Part shown: positions 11,382 through 22,263 of the stretch, piece after piece
Layout: every line of letters starts with the position of its first letter
How positions within the stretch are numbered: the stretch's first letter is position 1
Source: Russula earlei
Taxonomy: Eukaryota; Basidiomycota; Agaricomycetes; Russulales; Russulaceae
Reading direction: 5' to 3'
Assembly (NCBI GenBank): GCA_025769875.1
Contig: JAGFNK010000367.1
Location: forward strand, 1-52,924
Length of the DNA: 52,924 bases
Translations under genes and position numbers: made by a program
The notes under the pieces: model-generated
Told to the model about the DNA's origin: nothing
The model's input: only the letters and a program-made list of their open reading frames with translations
Database searches by the model: none

Positions 11382-12237
11382 TGTAAGGCGACCTGGGAGC
11401 TTGGCCGTGGAACAGGCCAGTCTGACAAAGTGCCACCCACCGCGAGAAACCAGACAGCAGTCGAACGACAGGCACCCGCGCCCGCACGCAACACTCCTTT
11501 CTCCCACCACCACGTCGCACACGCAAGCACACCACGCCCTCCGCCTCTCGCCTTCGACGCACACACGCGAACGCCACCTTGTCCTCCGCTCCTCCGCCTT
11601 CGACGCACACACCTTGCCCGCCACCTCTCGCCTTCGATGCACACACCTGCTCCTCCGCCTCCTCCGACGCTACCACCCACGCGCACCCGCACGCTCGCCC
11701 GCCACTGCCTCATCAGGCAAAAGCCCCCAATGCTCGAGAGCCAGCCGACCACCCCTGTGCGGCATTTCGGCCACGCCGACTAGTGCCCACTCGTTGCTAC
11801 GGCCCCCTACTATACCCTTTCAAAGCCTAGCTTCGTTACACTTGTCACCTCAACGCCGCGATCACACGCGTCCATACCCAATCCTCTCAGAATACATCTA
11901 CCCTTACAGTAATACCCGCCTCAGACTACGCTCGTTCCAGTATGATACCATTTAGTCCACCCCTTGGTCTCGATGTATATAACCCACTAGCTACTCTGGA
12001 GTAGCATACACAACAACAACAAGAACAATTCAGATAACAATTTCCGACAATAGCAGCCCTTTGACCCCACTTCGACCGACTCGTGCGCGCGGCCGCCTCC
12101 CATCGAGAAAGACCTTCTTGGCTCATCCCTCTCACTCCCTTCTCACTCCCTCTCTCTCCCTCAACATCTAGTCTCACCGTCCCCTCGGGCGAACATCTTC
12201 CTCTCGCAGCACAGGCACGCACGCATGTCGACTTACA
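11382..12237 (+). mobile_element. Solo LTR, family H (related to the gag-only element)
   Basis: An 856-bp block with TGTAAG..CTTACA ends and a 4-bp duplication TTGT (11378-11381, 12238-12241). It starts like the LTR at 24198 (TGTAAGG) and carries a similar core: TATATAA followed by CTAGCTACTCTGGAGTAG at 11987-12004. The U3 part contains imperfect tandem GC-rich repeats with CTTCGACGCACACAC. It inserted in the 3' flank of the preceding gene fragment. Confidence 0.8.
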
Positions 12238-12556
12238 TTGTAATCATCGTTTATTGCTTTTTGTACATATACAAGGTATCGTCAATGAATCAAATCCACA
12301 TTTATAGATTTCTCTAAATGGGTTGTGTTATCTGGCTCAGCTATCACAGTCTTATGGATATCAGAGTAGTCCCTGTCCTCGCAATTACCGAACCCACTCC
12401 TACTACTATAACATCCCATGCCGACCTCTAAACGGAACCCTGGAGTAGTGCTGCAGTTGAGCCAGGGCCCATGCTTGCCCTCAGTTTGAAGTTAACGTTC
12501 ATTGGTGACAAATATGTTGTCGATGTTGTGTTCGGGGTCATTGGTATTCCCGGTTT

Positions 12557-12976
12557 CTACAGTGTTGCCACTTGTGGTGCAGATTGTAAGTCCGTAGATG
12601 GTGTCGACTGAGGGGTCGCAGACACGGTGGGTGTCGGTTGCAGCCTTGTATTGGAATTCGGCGCGGAGTCATGAGGCTGCGATGATCCCTGTGCCTGCCC
12701 CGACCCCAGAAATTTCTTCGCCTGCATCACTTTCATCACGAACTCACGACCCTTTTTGTACACGGCCATCTACTGAGCGAGCGTGATGTTGTACTGTTTC
12801 GCCTCCTCGTTATGCCCGGCTTGTGCTGCCTCCATTTGCCTGTTCCGCATCTTGGTGATGCGTATCTCCACTTGCTTGAGTTTAGCCTGCAAATCTGCAA
12901 CATCGGCATTTGCCATTTGCCCTAGATTAAGGGGAAGCGAAGGAGGCTGAGATGTGGGTTGAGGTTGAGGTTGCAT
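12557..12976 (-). pseudogene. Gln-rich coiled-coil protein fragment (host-like)
   Basis: The minus-strand frame reads MQPQPQPTSQPPSLPLNL.., then a predicted coiled coil (ADLQAKLKQVEIRITKMR), then VYKKGREFVMKVMQAKKF and a Ser/Thr/Pro/Gln tail to a stop at 12557. A single in-frame TAG at 12770-12772 splits it. The protein family is not identified; it has the look of a nuclear or transcription-complex subunit. It is fused directly to the NUP188 fragment upstream on the same strand. Confidence 0.45.
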
Positions 12977-13009
12977 TGGCGGTTGTACTTGGGGCTGTGA
13001 TGTAGTCAG

Positions 13010-15700
13010 TGGTTGACTTTGGGTGCCCGAGAACTAATTCCGGCAGTGCGAGAAGGATCGCTAAGTGAACACCATGAGCAGTGAGAATGATTTCCCCAGA
13101 GCGCTTCTCTTTCGCGATTGAAGCAGATATCGATGATGCAAGCAACATTACGACAGGACGAAATTTGATATCACCTTGTAAAAAAGGCGCAACTTTGACT
13201 AGAAATGCTTGCCACGATTGACCAAGTTGGGTTGATGCATACACTAGGGAGAGGTTGAGGTTGATGGAGAAGAGCGTATGAATAAATTCGTCGGCATGGG
13301 CTACAGTTGTGTCCATAGATTCAATGTTGGAAAGCTCCATTCGCAACTGAAGAAGCTTGCTTGCGAAGGCAAAGTCATTCCCCAGCTCGCGCTCTCCGAC
13401 CAGCTCCCTTGATTCATAGTGTTCAAAAACCAAGTCCGGCAAGTGTCCTTCGGCTTTCTCTGCAAAATCTGCATAAAGAGTCGGGTCGTAGGCATTGAAG
13501 ATCGCTTCGTGGAGTTCATTCGAAAACTGCTCCTCAGATTCGAAAATGCTTTCGTTGGGGCTTTGCTCGATGTTCCCTGGCTGACAGGGCCGGGTCAAGC
13601 CAATATCGAGTGCGATGATTCATATTGCAAAAGCTTTGGATAGCACCCGATACGAATGAGATGAGATACTCTCATGGTATGCGGCACGTGGATATCCAGC
13701 CATCTCAACCAGCTCCTTGCTCTTGTACTCCGGTGCTGGAGATATTTCTTCCTTGGCAAGTGCGGCGAGCTGACTCCAGAACTCCGAATTCTTCCTGATA
13801 TTGATTAATGTCGACTGATGATCCCACCCGCATTGCCATACAACTGTCAGGAAACCCAAAACAGCCGAAAGCAGCCGTGGATTTGTCTCCCAGTACTCGT
13901 TCCAGTTCGCAAGCATCTCCCTAGCAGCATCGAGTGCGCTCACACGTTTACTTTTCCCTTTATCCTCAGTGGATTCCTCTTTGGGAGCCCGAAAATGGCC
14001 CACAATGAAAGGGTGACCAAGGGCGGGCTCTGTTTCTATGGTGAGCGCCATAAAATGCCATACACCAAGCCGCAAGTCCAAGTCGTGGTATGGATGTCGA
14101 GCCACCCCCACCAGTGCCACGACTGTTGCTTCTGAATCGGATGATTGATCAACCATGGATGGGCCAGAAAACTTCAAGGTCAACAATGATGAGTATAGTG
14201 CATATTATAAATGGATGGATTCCAGTGGAACAGTGGAATCGGTAGAGGGATCTTCGACAAACCTTGTGAGGAAATTGAGAGGGTCCGACTTGTGTCGTCC
14301 TCCGCCGAACGACCCGCTGCTGCTGTTCGCCCTTGAACACAAGGCATGCTCCAGCAAGCAAGACCCCTCCTCTACACAAATGCGCTGCTTGAAAATCAGG
14401 CAGAGATGCAAAGCACGGAGGTGGGATCGGCGAACAAGGTGTAGGCCAAGAAAATGAAAATTGCTAAAATGATGGGTTGCACGAATCCGGCGTGAGACAA
14501 CAGCGAAGCTGGTGAACACGGAGATCAGAGGCTCAACAGTGGAAGTCGTTGCCTTGGACACCAACGCCTCGAAAATGGCCCAACTGACTATTGACAAGAG
14601 ACCCTTCCTATCCAGCGGTACTTGATCAAGGATATCGGCATACAAGCCTGACACGAGCTTCCTGAGCTTGAAACGCATCCCCAGCTGCATGTATTTCCAC
14701 CCTACGTGCTTAACCCACACTTCAACGTGAACGAAACGCAGCGCACGAAGGAGTACCTCCTCCTTGATCTCAATCAGGCAGGCATTTCCATCGTGTGGTG
14801 TGGTGCAAGTAAAGTACCTGATGCTTCAGTCCACAACGCATGAACAAGATGGAGCAGTGCCTGCATGGTTGCATATGTTTCCGCTGCACGCTCAGCGGCC
14901 ATAGCGCCACGACTGCGTGGAGAGTCGAATAATGCAGTCGATGCACGCACAAATAGCCATACGCATGGAGCATACTCTGGGAGTGAGAGCAGTCCCACAA
15001 GTAGACCCATGGCCGACGTTATAAGGGCAGATTCTCCGCTACGCTGCCGCGCGGAGCGCATAAGTGCGTCGTTGAGGATGAGCATCGTCAGTTGCACCAG
15101 GCCCGTCGAGTCGCCATCTGTCTTGGTCCCAACATGATCGCTGTTTTTGAGCGAACTGAGAACCTGTGCTGCGAGGACTTGATTGTCTGATATGATGGTA
15201 CGAAGCAAGTCGAGTGCGGCAGCCACAACCGAACCATCTTCATCAGGTTCAAGTTCAAGTCCGATATCTTCTAGGCGAAGAACTACGGGTGGTTGCGAAG
15301 CCATGCGATTCCCGACAGGAGCACTTGCATTGTAACAGGGGCAGATAAACCTGGTATTAGGCATTTGCGTTGGACATAGCCATGTAGGACCTCGACCGGG
15401 AGTTTCCATCCAGAGTGCTCACACTGCCATCATACGGTGACGAAATCCTCCCCATCCTGACCAAGGAGACGACCAGTCGACCGGGCAGGGAGAATGGTTC
15501 CACCTGGGAGCTTTATTGGCTGCAGATTGGTGTAGGTAGGGCCCAATGCTTTGGAAGATGAGGCATGGCGCTCGGGAACCTTCTCGTATAGCACTTGTGA
15601 CACTGTGCACACGCTTGTGGGCAAAATTTGTGTGTACATCCACAGGTTCTCGAAGAAATATGAAACCTCTTGAGCACACTGTGCCCGTGCCTCCATCAGC
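13010..15700 (-). pseudogene. NUP188: NUP188 nucleoporin fragment captured in the hAT element
   Basis: Consecutive minus-strand blocks match fungal NUP188, the large alpha-solenoid scaffold of the nuclear pore inner ring. Blocks in order: AQCAQEVSYFFENLWMY to GRLLGQDGEDFVTV (15696-15430), VLRLEDIGLELEPDEDG to EYAPCVWLFVRAST (15300-14900), VWVKHVGWKYMQLG to LVSGLYADILDQVP (14730-14630), VSALDAAREMLANWNEYWE and LLSAVLGFLTVVWQ (13960-13830), YDPTLYADFAEKAEGHLPDL and SGEIILTAHGVHLAILLAL (13500-13040). Full-length family members are roughly 1,700-2,000 residues; here perhaps half is present. Several frameshifts or unspliced introns separate the blocks, and both ends join foreign sequence. My assignment rests on remembered family features, not on a search. 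Confidence 0.7.
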
Positions 15701-15714
15701 GGAGGCTGAGTAGG

Positions 15715-15987
15715 CTATGGTGGTCGTGCCAGATTGGGCGGTGAGGGCGCCTGCTGTGGCGGGTTTGGTTTAGAGGGAAGGGGACGATTCTGTACCGATG
15801 TGGGCGCAAGTTCTGGTGTGGGTTGAGTGAGATCAATGACACCCGATTCTGGTGGTTCGTAGGAAGGAGGTTTCAGTGGAGAGGCTTCAGGCGCCGGGGA
15901 GGCTAAGGCAGAAGATGGTGGAGCAGGGCGGGGGGGCTGGAGGGACCAAGGGACTAGATTGCGGGATTGGTTTTTTGCATTGGCCAA
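15715..15987 (-). pseudogene. Pro-rich coding fragment
   Basis: A 90-codon minus-strand frame of Pro/Ala/Ser-rich sequence (MANAKNQSRNLVPWSL.., GVIDLTQPTPELAP). It lies directly upstream of the NUP188 piece and ends in a stop at the junction. It is possibly another captured exon providing a start codon. No family recognised. Confidence 0.35.
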
Positions 15988-16350
15988 GGCCAGGGACGCG
16001 ATCTGTGAGGCAGGTTTTACAATATTTGGGCCAGGTGAGCATTGCTCAGTGGGAGTCTCTGCATGACGCTTGACGGGGACTGCGGCTGAGATAGAACCAT
16101 GAGTGGCCTTATAGAGTGGGAGTGATGGGTCAAGGCAGTACCTCTGGGTTTAGGTGACGGCGTAAAGCCCGATAGTAGGACGGTGTGATGAGGGCGGGTA
16201 GGAAACCATGGTGGTAATCACGCATTTGAGGTCTATTGGATGAGATGCTCCAAGGTGAGGGGGAGATGATGTGATGCTGACAAAGAGTGATGCATGGTGG
16301 AAAACAGCTCCGAGAATTTGGGAGAGGGGTGGACAAGCAGCATTGAACAG

Positions 16351-16626
16351 TTAATGTCGCGCTGTCAAGGGATCATAGGTCCAGAAAGTTCCGCACGGCG
16401 AGGGCAGTGCATTCCCCTTCTTCAGCTCAGCGGGAACTGTCGTCCACGTGAGGTTGTCAAGAGCGGGCGAGGAATTCCAATATGGGTGCTTGGCATCGTC
16501 CAGTTGCCCAGCCGTGAAGTGCCCTAAGTAACAAGAAAACTCCTCTTTAGGCTTGTCGTGAGACTCACTCAGAGTTAGGGGATGTAGGGGCTTCTGATTG
16601 ACACCACTCTTGAGGTTGTTGAACAT
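16351..16626 (-). pseudogene. Captured coding fragment of unknown origin
   Basis: A 91-codon minus-strand frame with protein-like composition (HFTAGQLDDAKHPYWNSSPA, WTTVPAELKKG, GTFWTYDPLTAR). The sequence continues to about 16130 in other frames. No family recognised. It sits between the Pro-rich fragment and the right hAT subterminal repeats. Confidence 0.35.
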
Positions 16627-16709
16627 CTGGCGATACTAAGGACATGGTGCCATTCCGATGTGAGGGTGTAAGTAAGGCAAGCAGAGCCAACGTCGTGTCT
16701 ACAAGAGCA

Positions 16710-16764
16710 TTCTCAAAATGGAAAGTAGATCCAAAAGTAGAAATGGCCCAAATGGGATGGCTCA
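16710..16764 (+). repeat. hAT internal direct repeat, copy 2
   Basis: Second copy of the 7976-8039 block, with small changes at its 3' end. Confidence 0.85.
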
Positions 16765-16812
16765 GAAATGGCGGTACTCTCGACTGGCAAGTGGCAACAA
16801 GAGTGTCAAGTG

Positions 16813-16876
16813 TTCTCAAAATGGAAAGTAGATCCAAAAGTAGACATGTCCCAAATGGGACGGCTCGAATCGGCTC
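16813..16876 (+). repeat. hAT internal direct repeat, copy 3
   Basis: Third copy of the 7976-8039 block. It leads into the GC-rich CGGCTC array and the right terminus at 16976. Confidence 0.85.
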
Positions 16877-16984
16877 AAGCTGCAAGCTGTGGCTTGGCTC
16901 GGTCCGGCTCACCCAATCTGGCCAAGCCGTTGCTGAGCCGAACCGAGCCGAACTGAGCCGAGCCGTGACAGCACTACCATGAGT

Positions 16985-17566
16985 CAACATTGAGTTCCAC
17001 TGAGGTAAGTACACAATTAGCATATATTACTGTACTAATATGACCAACTCTTCAGTCATGCATCACAAGCCCCCTCTGAAGAAGAGATATGGCTCAGGTC
17101 ACAGGTCACAACCGATTATGAAGACTGTGACAAAAATCATCAAAAGATTTCCTAAATGGGAAGTACCTAAATTCTATCTACTCATTGTCTATGTTGCTCC
17201 CATCATTCATGACCCAAAATTTGGATGAATAAAGAATGTTTGCATACTTCTTATGCTTACCACGTCCTTCTACAGCTTGAATAGCCTGAGTTGTATCAAC
17301 TACCTCACCTTGAATGGACTCCATTGAAGCACACTCTGCATCTGCAGTTGAAACAAAGCCACCTTCAAGTTCTTCTCCTCATATGTACAGCTCATCATCA
17401 TCATTGCAATCCATAGAGTCAGAGCATTCTCGTTGTGAATGCACAGAAATGACATCTGTTATGGGAACTTTGCTGTCATCACTGTGAATATCAATAGCAC
17501 TCTCTTCAAGGTCCTCCACTTGTTCTTGTAGCACAGTAAGTGTAGGAGGGGTGTGGTGGGGCACAC
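16985..17566. other. Unassigned sequence between hAT and family D element
   Basis: It continues 7294-7717 across the hAT insertion. The minus strand has a plausible coding block (17603-17379: acidic, VLQEQVEDLEESAIDIHSDD) that extends past a stop to about 17225 (EGRGKHKKYANILYSSKFWV). It may be part of an old transposon protein or a decayed gene. The family D LTR inserts at 17567. Confidence 0.35.
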
Positions 17567-17672
17567 TGTTGTGAACCAAGGCCAAGTCCTGGTCATGTAT
17601 CATCCTATTTCACTCAAAGAAGCTTCTCTCATTTCATATCATCTATCCACCTCTATTTCCAACAACTACTCC

Positions 17673-18992
17673 TGTCACAATAACGGTACCTCAGACTGGA
17701 CCAGCAACCGGACAAGCCTACCTGCATGAGCCTCATGTTTCCCACACACCTTCATGACTCATTTGCCTCGCATGTACCGTTAGTTTCCAGTGTGTTCTAG
17801 TATGATCGCCTCACCTCTACCTCATGAATACTATTTGATATAGTAGTTCTTGTCTATATAAACCTGTCAGTCTGTTATGAACCAAGGCCAGGTCCTGGCC
17901 ATAGATTGTCCTATTTCACTCAAGAGAGACCTCTCTCACTTTGCATTGCCAACTCCCTTCCATTTCCTGGGCTACCCCTCCTGCGGTGCAAGATATCACT
18001 ATTGCAAAGGCACTATAACATGACCAGGCACCCATTTCCTAATGGGGTAATCATCGCGTGGCAGCCACATGGTCACCCAGCCACCAAGAACCCAAAATAG
18101 TGGCACAAACTCCTAGAAACTGTTGCATAACTCATCTGACGTCATCAAGGCTCCAATGACATCATGGCTGACTGAGCAACTCCACAGTGACCTCATAGGC
18201 TCACTAAGTGCTCCACAGTGACATCATAATGAAGTCATTGCTCCACTATGATCAGTAATGCACTCAGTAAGTCTGAAACTTGACACAAGCGAGTTTATGC
18301 CTCTGTAGTCCTATTGGATGGTACCAAAGGGTCTAGAATAGTTCCAGTTCTTTGTAATCGACCCTGTACACTGTATATAAGCCCCAATGAAGCATGGCAG
18401 TCATCAGACTGTCCACTTGTGATACTCTCATCTTCCTGGGTACTCCCCCGCGACTGCTCAGTTTAAAGACTCCCCTCGTCTCCAAGGTACTCTTCAACAA
18501 CCGCCTTGTCTAAAGCCTTCTTGCTGCACTGGCCTCCAGTCTTCACCTCTGCCTCCAGTTACATGTACCAGTCCCCATCTGGTACATTCTAGCCATTTGG
18601 CTCGTCCTCCTGTTCAATGCCGCCTATGCCGCATACCATCTGTTCCAACCCTTGCCCCCCTGCTCCTGAGTCCATATGGATCAGCAGTACGTGTCTTGAC
18701 ACAGTCAACAAGAATGAGCCCTAGCTTGTTCTCTTGTGAAATATCACTGGATTACGCTTCAGGATTGTTTGCCTCTGAGCTCTCAAGCTCATCGTCTGAA
18801 ACCCTCTGAATTGCTAAGTCTTCCATATGCAAAGACTTATCAAAGCCTTCCCCACTCTGTGGTACACACTAGCTCTCACTGTGTTGTCACTGAGAACCCT
18901 GATTCTTGCAAGAACTTATTGTCTCACTTGACTCAATGCGCATGTCTCATCGTGAAACAATTTGTCAGCAACACCACCCCCAGTTGGTGACA
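17673..18992 (+). mobile_element. Solo LTR, family C, inserted in the D LTR
   Basis: Ends TGTCAC..GTGACA with a 5-bp duplication ACTCC (17668-17672, 18993-18997). The two outer pieces (17673-17872 and 18707-18992) align with the family C LTR at 38458-38949. The middle is a D solo LTR. TATATAA at about 17855 sets plus orientation. Confidence 0.88.
17873..18701 (+). mobile_element. Solo LTR, family D, nested in the C LTR
   Basis: 829 bp, TGTTATGAACC..GTCTTGACA, with a 5-bp duplication CAGTC (17868-17872, 18702-18706). TATATAAGCCCC is at about 18375. It is a D copy inside a C copy inside a D copy. Confidence 0.92.
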
Positions 18993-20822
18993 ACTCCCTT
19001 CTGCAAGCATACATCACAAGGAATCCTTGCCCTCCAAGTCCCTGTGGCTTGCTTGGACACCCTCCTCCCTATTTGGGTAACCCACCATGTGCCAGCCACA
19101 TGGCCACTCAGCCACTAGGTCCTGAAACACTGGAAGGACTCCTAGACCTCCTAGAACAATCTGCATGATGTCATAAAGTGCCACTGACATCATGGCTGAC
19201 TGAGCAACTCCACTATGACCTCATACACTCACTAAGCACTCCACAAGTGATATCATTATGATGTCATTGCTCCACAGTCTCCCTAATCATCCTGAGTCAC
19301 CTACAGGTCTGACACAACAAGTTTATGCCCCTTGAATCCAATTGGAGCAATCTAAAGAATCTGAGTTATTTTCTGGAGTTTGTACTCAGACTTGTAACTA
19401 GTATATAAGCCCCAATGTAGCATGGCAGTCATCAGACTGTCCATTTGTGATACTCTCCTTCCAAAGTACTCCTCAGCAACTGCTTTGTTTAGAGTCCCTC
19501 TCTTGTCTTCAAGGTACTCTTCAACAACCACCTTGTTTAAAGCCTCCTTGTTATACTGGCCTCTAACCTTTGCCTCTGTCTCTTGCAACATGTACCAGTC
19601 CCCATCTGGTATCCCCTCGTTGTTTGGGTTGTCCTTCTGTTCAACATGATCCTTGCCACCTACCGTCTGTTCCAACCTTTGCCCACCTGCTCCTGAGTCC
19701 TTAGTGATCAGCAGTATGTGTCTTGACATCTGGACAGTCTCTCATCATTCCTGTATTGACTAGCCAATGCTCAAGTGTCTACTCCCAACTCCCCCACTCT
19801 TGTCAATACTTTCCTGTGTCTTCCTTCTCCTCTTCAACCAACTCCATGCACTGCCCTTTGACTTCTCACAGAGAACTTTGACCCAGTTGATGTATCCTCC
19901 CTCAGTGACATTTATTCCCCAGAAGCTCCACCACGTCCTCCGTCCACTGCCCAGCCTGTCCCAGGTGACTTTGTCACTACCACAATGCCCCTACCACAGC
20001 AGAACGACCAACAGCAAGAGGATTGCCCTCCCTTGCCTGAAGGCTTCCTTGATTGTGCCCTCTGCACAGCATTCCAGTTTCACCCCCATCAGTACTTTGT
20101 CCTTCCAACCACCAATCATTCATGCAAGCAGTGGCAACCCCTCCATGACTTAAACCATCAAGATTACCTGTCACTCATCCCTACTACAGACCAGTTACCT
20201 CATTGCACCTTCACTGACACATATACCACAGCTTTCTGCTCATGTGTTGTCCACACTTTTGCTGTGGAACCTTCCAACTTGGCCCTTGCACATGAGCTCA
20301 ACCTAGGACCCTTTGGCATCTGCTTCTCTGTTGGAGTATATGCCCCGGACACTGTCTTCCCTTTGGGTGGCATCACTTACGTCTTTAACACCTTGCTATT
20401 TAGAAAGCTACTTACACTACCTGCTACTTACCATTGAGCTTACAAAAGGTCCATTGCCTTATCTTTGGTACACAACTTTCTGGATGGACACCTAGCTGTC
20501 TCATATGGTTACTTAGGCCCATGATACCAACCGAGAATTCTTGAACTTCGAACTTGAACTTGAATTTTGGGATTTTCCGGGAGTGACTGGTGTGACCAGT
20601 GTGATATAAGTGACATCGCATATATGATAAACTAATAGGTTTTTTTTTAATATGAGTTTTTATTCGCTTGTGATTTGCATATTCGCTTGTGATTTGCATA
20701 TTCGCGTATTCGCATATTTGTGTGTGATTGCACATGTGTAAGCCCTTTGTCAGTACCTTCTTTTCACCTTCACTTCGGCGTCACCCCACACTTTATTTTC
20801 CTGATCCTGATCATCACCTCCC

Positions 20823-22119
20823 ATGCAGACCCGCTCGTCAAGAAGCTCTGATTCCTCTGCAGAAGAAACCCGAGCAGATATCAAGGCAAGATGGACGACT
20901 GAGGAGGAAGCCGAGTTCTTAAACTTCCTCTTGGAGCACAAGGACCAAATGACGTCCAACGCTATGTTCAAGGATCAAGTCTTCAATGAGGCGGCCAGTC
21001 AAATTAGGTCCCTTTGTAAGAAGGGTGGCTTCAAAACTCTGAGCTCGTGCAAGACGAAGTGGCAAAGGGTACGTGTTTCCTCTTTTGACTACACCTCAAC
21101 ACTGACACCGTTCAACTAGATGAAGACCGACTGGGACACCATTTCAGCGATCAAAAATAAGTCTGGCATGGCTTGGGATGATGTGACAGGAATGGACATA
21201 TCAGCAGAAAATCAAAATCAGGCAGTGTATGATGAGCTGGTTGCAGTGCGTCTGTAACTCCTGATTTGTCGACAATATCTTACTTTAGTAGGACAAACCA
21301 GCGGTCAAGAAGTTCCACCACAAGGGCTGGCCACATTGCGAGGCCATGGAATCTCTTGTAGGAACAAAAACCAAAGGCAAACACGCATACCGGGCTTCGC
21401 AGCCAACGCCTCGTGCTGAGCATGCTCCATCCCAGCCAACACCTCGTGCTGAGCATGCTCCATCCCAGCCAACACCTCGTGCTGAGCATGCTCCATCCCA
21501 GCCACCTACTCCTGCTCACCTGACCCCCGATTTGTCTCAAGTCGGCGGCAGCAGGAGGGCATCGACTTCACCATCAAATACCTCATTCGACTTCGTAACC
21601 AACAAGCGTAAATCACCTCGCATTGACGATATCCTGATGACCGAAACATCTTCAGCTAAAAAACAGAGGGGTGACACCGTGGCGTCTGCTGTCATGGGTG
21701 TTACAGCGGTCATGAACAGAGTTGTTGATGTCTTCGACTCAACTGTCCATTCTCTTGGTTTCTCCCCGCCCATGCCTGAATTCGCACCCGCACCCGCACT
21801 CGCACCCGCACCCACACTCGCACTCGCACCCGCACCTGCACCTGCACCCGCACTCGCAGGTGATACTGTACCTGGATTTTTGGCACTTCCCGAGTATGCA
21901 CGCCGGACACTGGCAGTCCAACACCTTGCCAGTGATATCAAGGATATCACAAATGGTTGTTGGTTGCCAACTGATGATATTGTCCCAGCATTATCCCTGT
22001 TTGCCAATTGCGGCATCGGAGAGGTGGATGGCTACCTCGCGCTCATATCCGTGGAGTCATCACGTGAGTTTGCACGTGGATACATATGTAATCTGGTGGA
22101 GAAAGTGAAGCGAGCATAA
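20823..22119 (+). CDS. Harbinger Myb/SANT-like DNA-binding protein
   Basis: Exons 20823-21068, 21120-21245 and 21292-22119, joined by GT..AG introns of 51 and 46 nt that keep frame. The start ATG is at 20823 (MQTRSSRSSDSS). Residues of about 20-120 form a Myb/SANT-like domain (ARWTTEEEAEFLNFLLEH, SCKTKWQRMKTDWDTI). Then come three tandem 12-residue repeats (SQPTPRAEHAP, a 36-bp unit at 21401-21500), a basic region with nuclear-signal-like KKQRG, and an Ala-Pro dipeptide run (21784-21860). In PIF/Harbinger systems the Myb-like partner binds subterminal DNA and helps import the transposase. The frame is open throughout, so it may be intact. Confidence 0.82.
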
Positions 22120-22263
22120 GCGATGATTTGTGTTGTTGTGTCATGTATGTGTATCCAAATAAATATTTCACACATTGTGAAATTACATGTGATGTGCCAA
22201 AAAAAAATTTCTGTCAAAAAGTTGCACGCTTTGTCCCCGTTGTTGTCCCCTCCCTCGCTCAAG

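Larger units (their letters stand above)
7726..16976. mobile_element. 9.25-kb hAT-like non-autonomous element with captured gene pieces
   Basis: The ends are TAGTGCTGTC..GACAGCACTA, followed inside by GC-rich CGGCTCGGCTC blocks on both sides. A perfect 8-bp duplication CCATGAGT flanks it (7718-7725 and 16977-16984). TAG-type ends with an 8-bp duplication are characteristic of hAT transposons. No hAT transposase motif is visible inside. The interior holds parts of NUP188 and other gene fragments, a solo LTR and a gag-only remnant. Direct copies of a 60-bp block lie just inside both ends. Confidence 0.82.
17567..19728 (+). mobile_element. 5' LTR of family D gypsy-like element, interrupted
   Basis: It starts TGTTGTGAACCAAGG and ends GTGTCTTGACA. 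Without the family C insertion (17673-18992 plus one ACTCC) it is about 837 bp and aligns with the D solo LTR at 17873-18701. A TATATAAG box at about 19402 gives plus-strand orientation. The bases after 19728 do not repeat those before 17567, so it is a 5' LTR and not a solo LTR. Element coding sequence follows. Confidence 0.82.

Noticed and set aside
11455..11830. Coding genes in the GC-rich repeats (several 80-220 codon frames on both strands)
   Set aside because: They fall in the U3 of the H solo LTR and consist of imperfect tandem repeats. Open frames on many strands are expected there.
13010..15700. A native, functional NUP188 locus
   Set aside because: Frames are broken, both ends of the protein are missing, and the block lies within an element with exact hAT-type target duplication.
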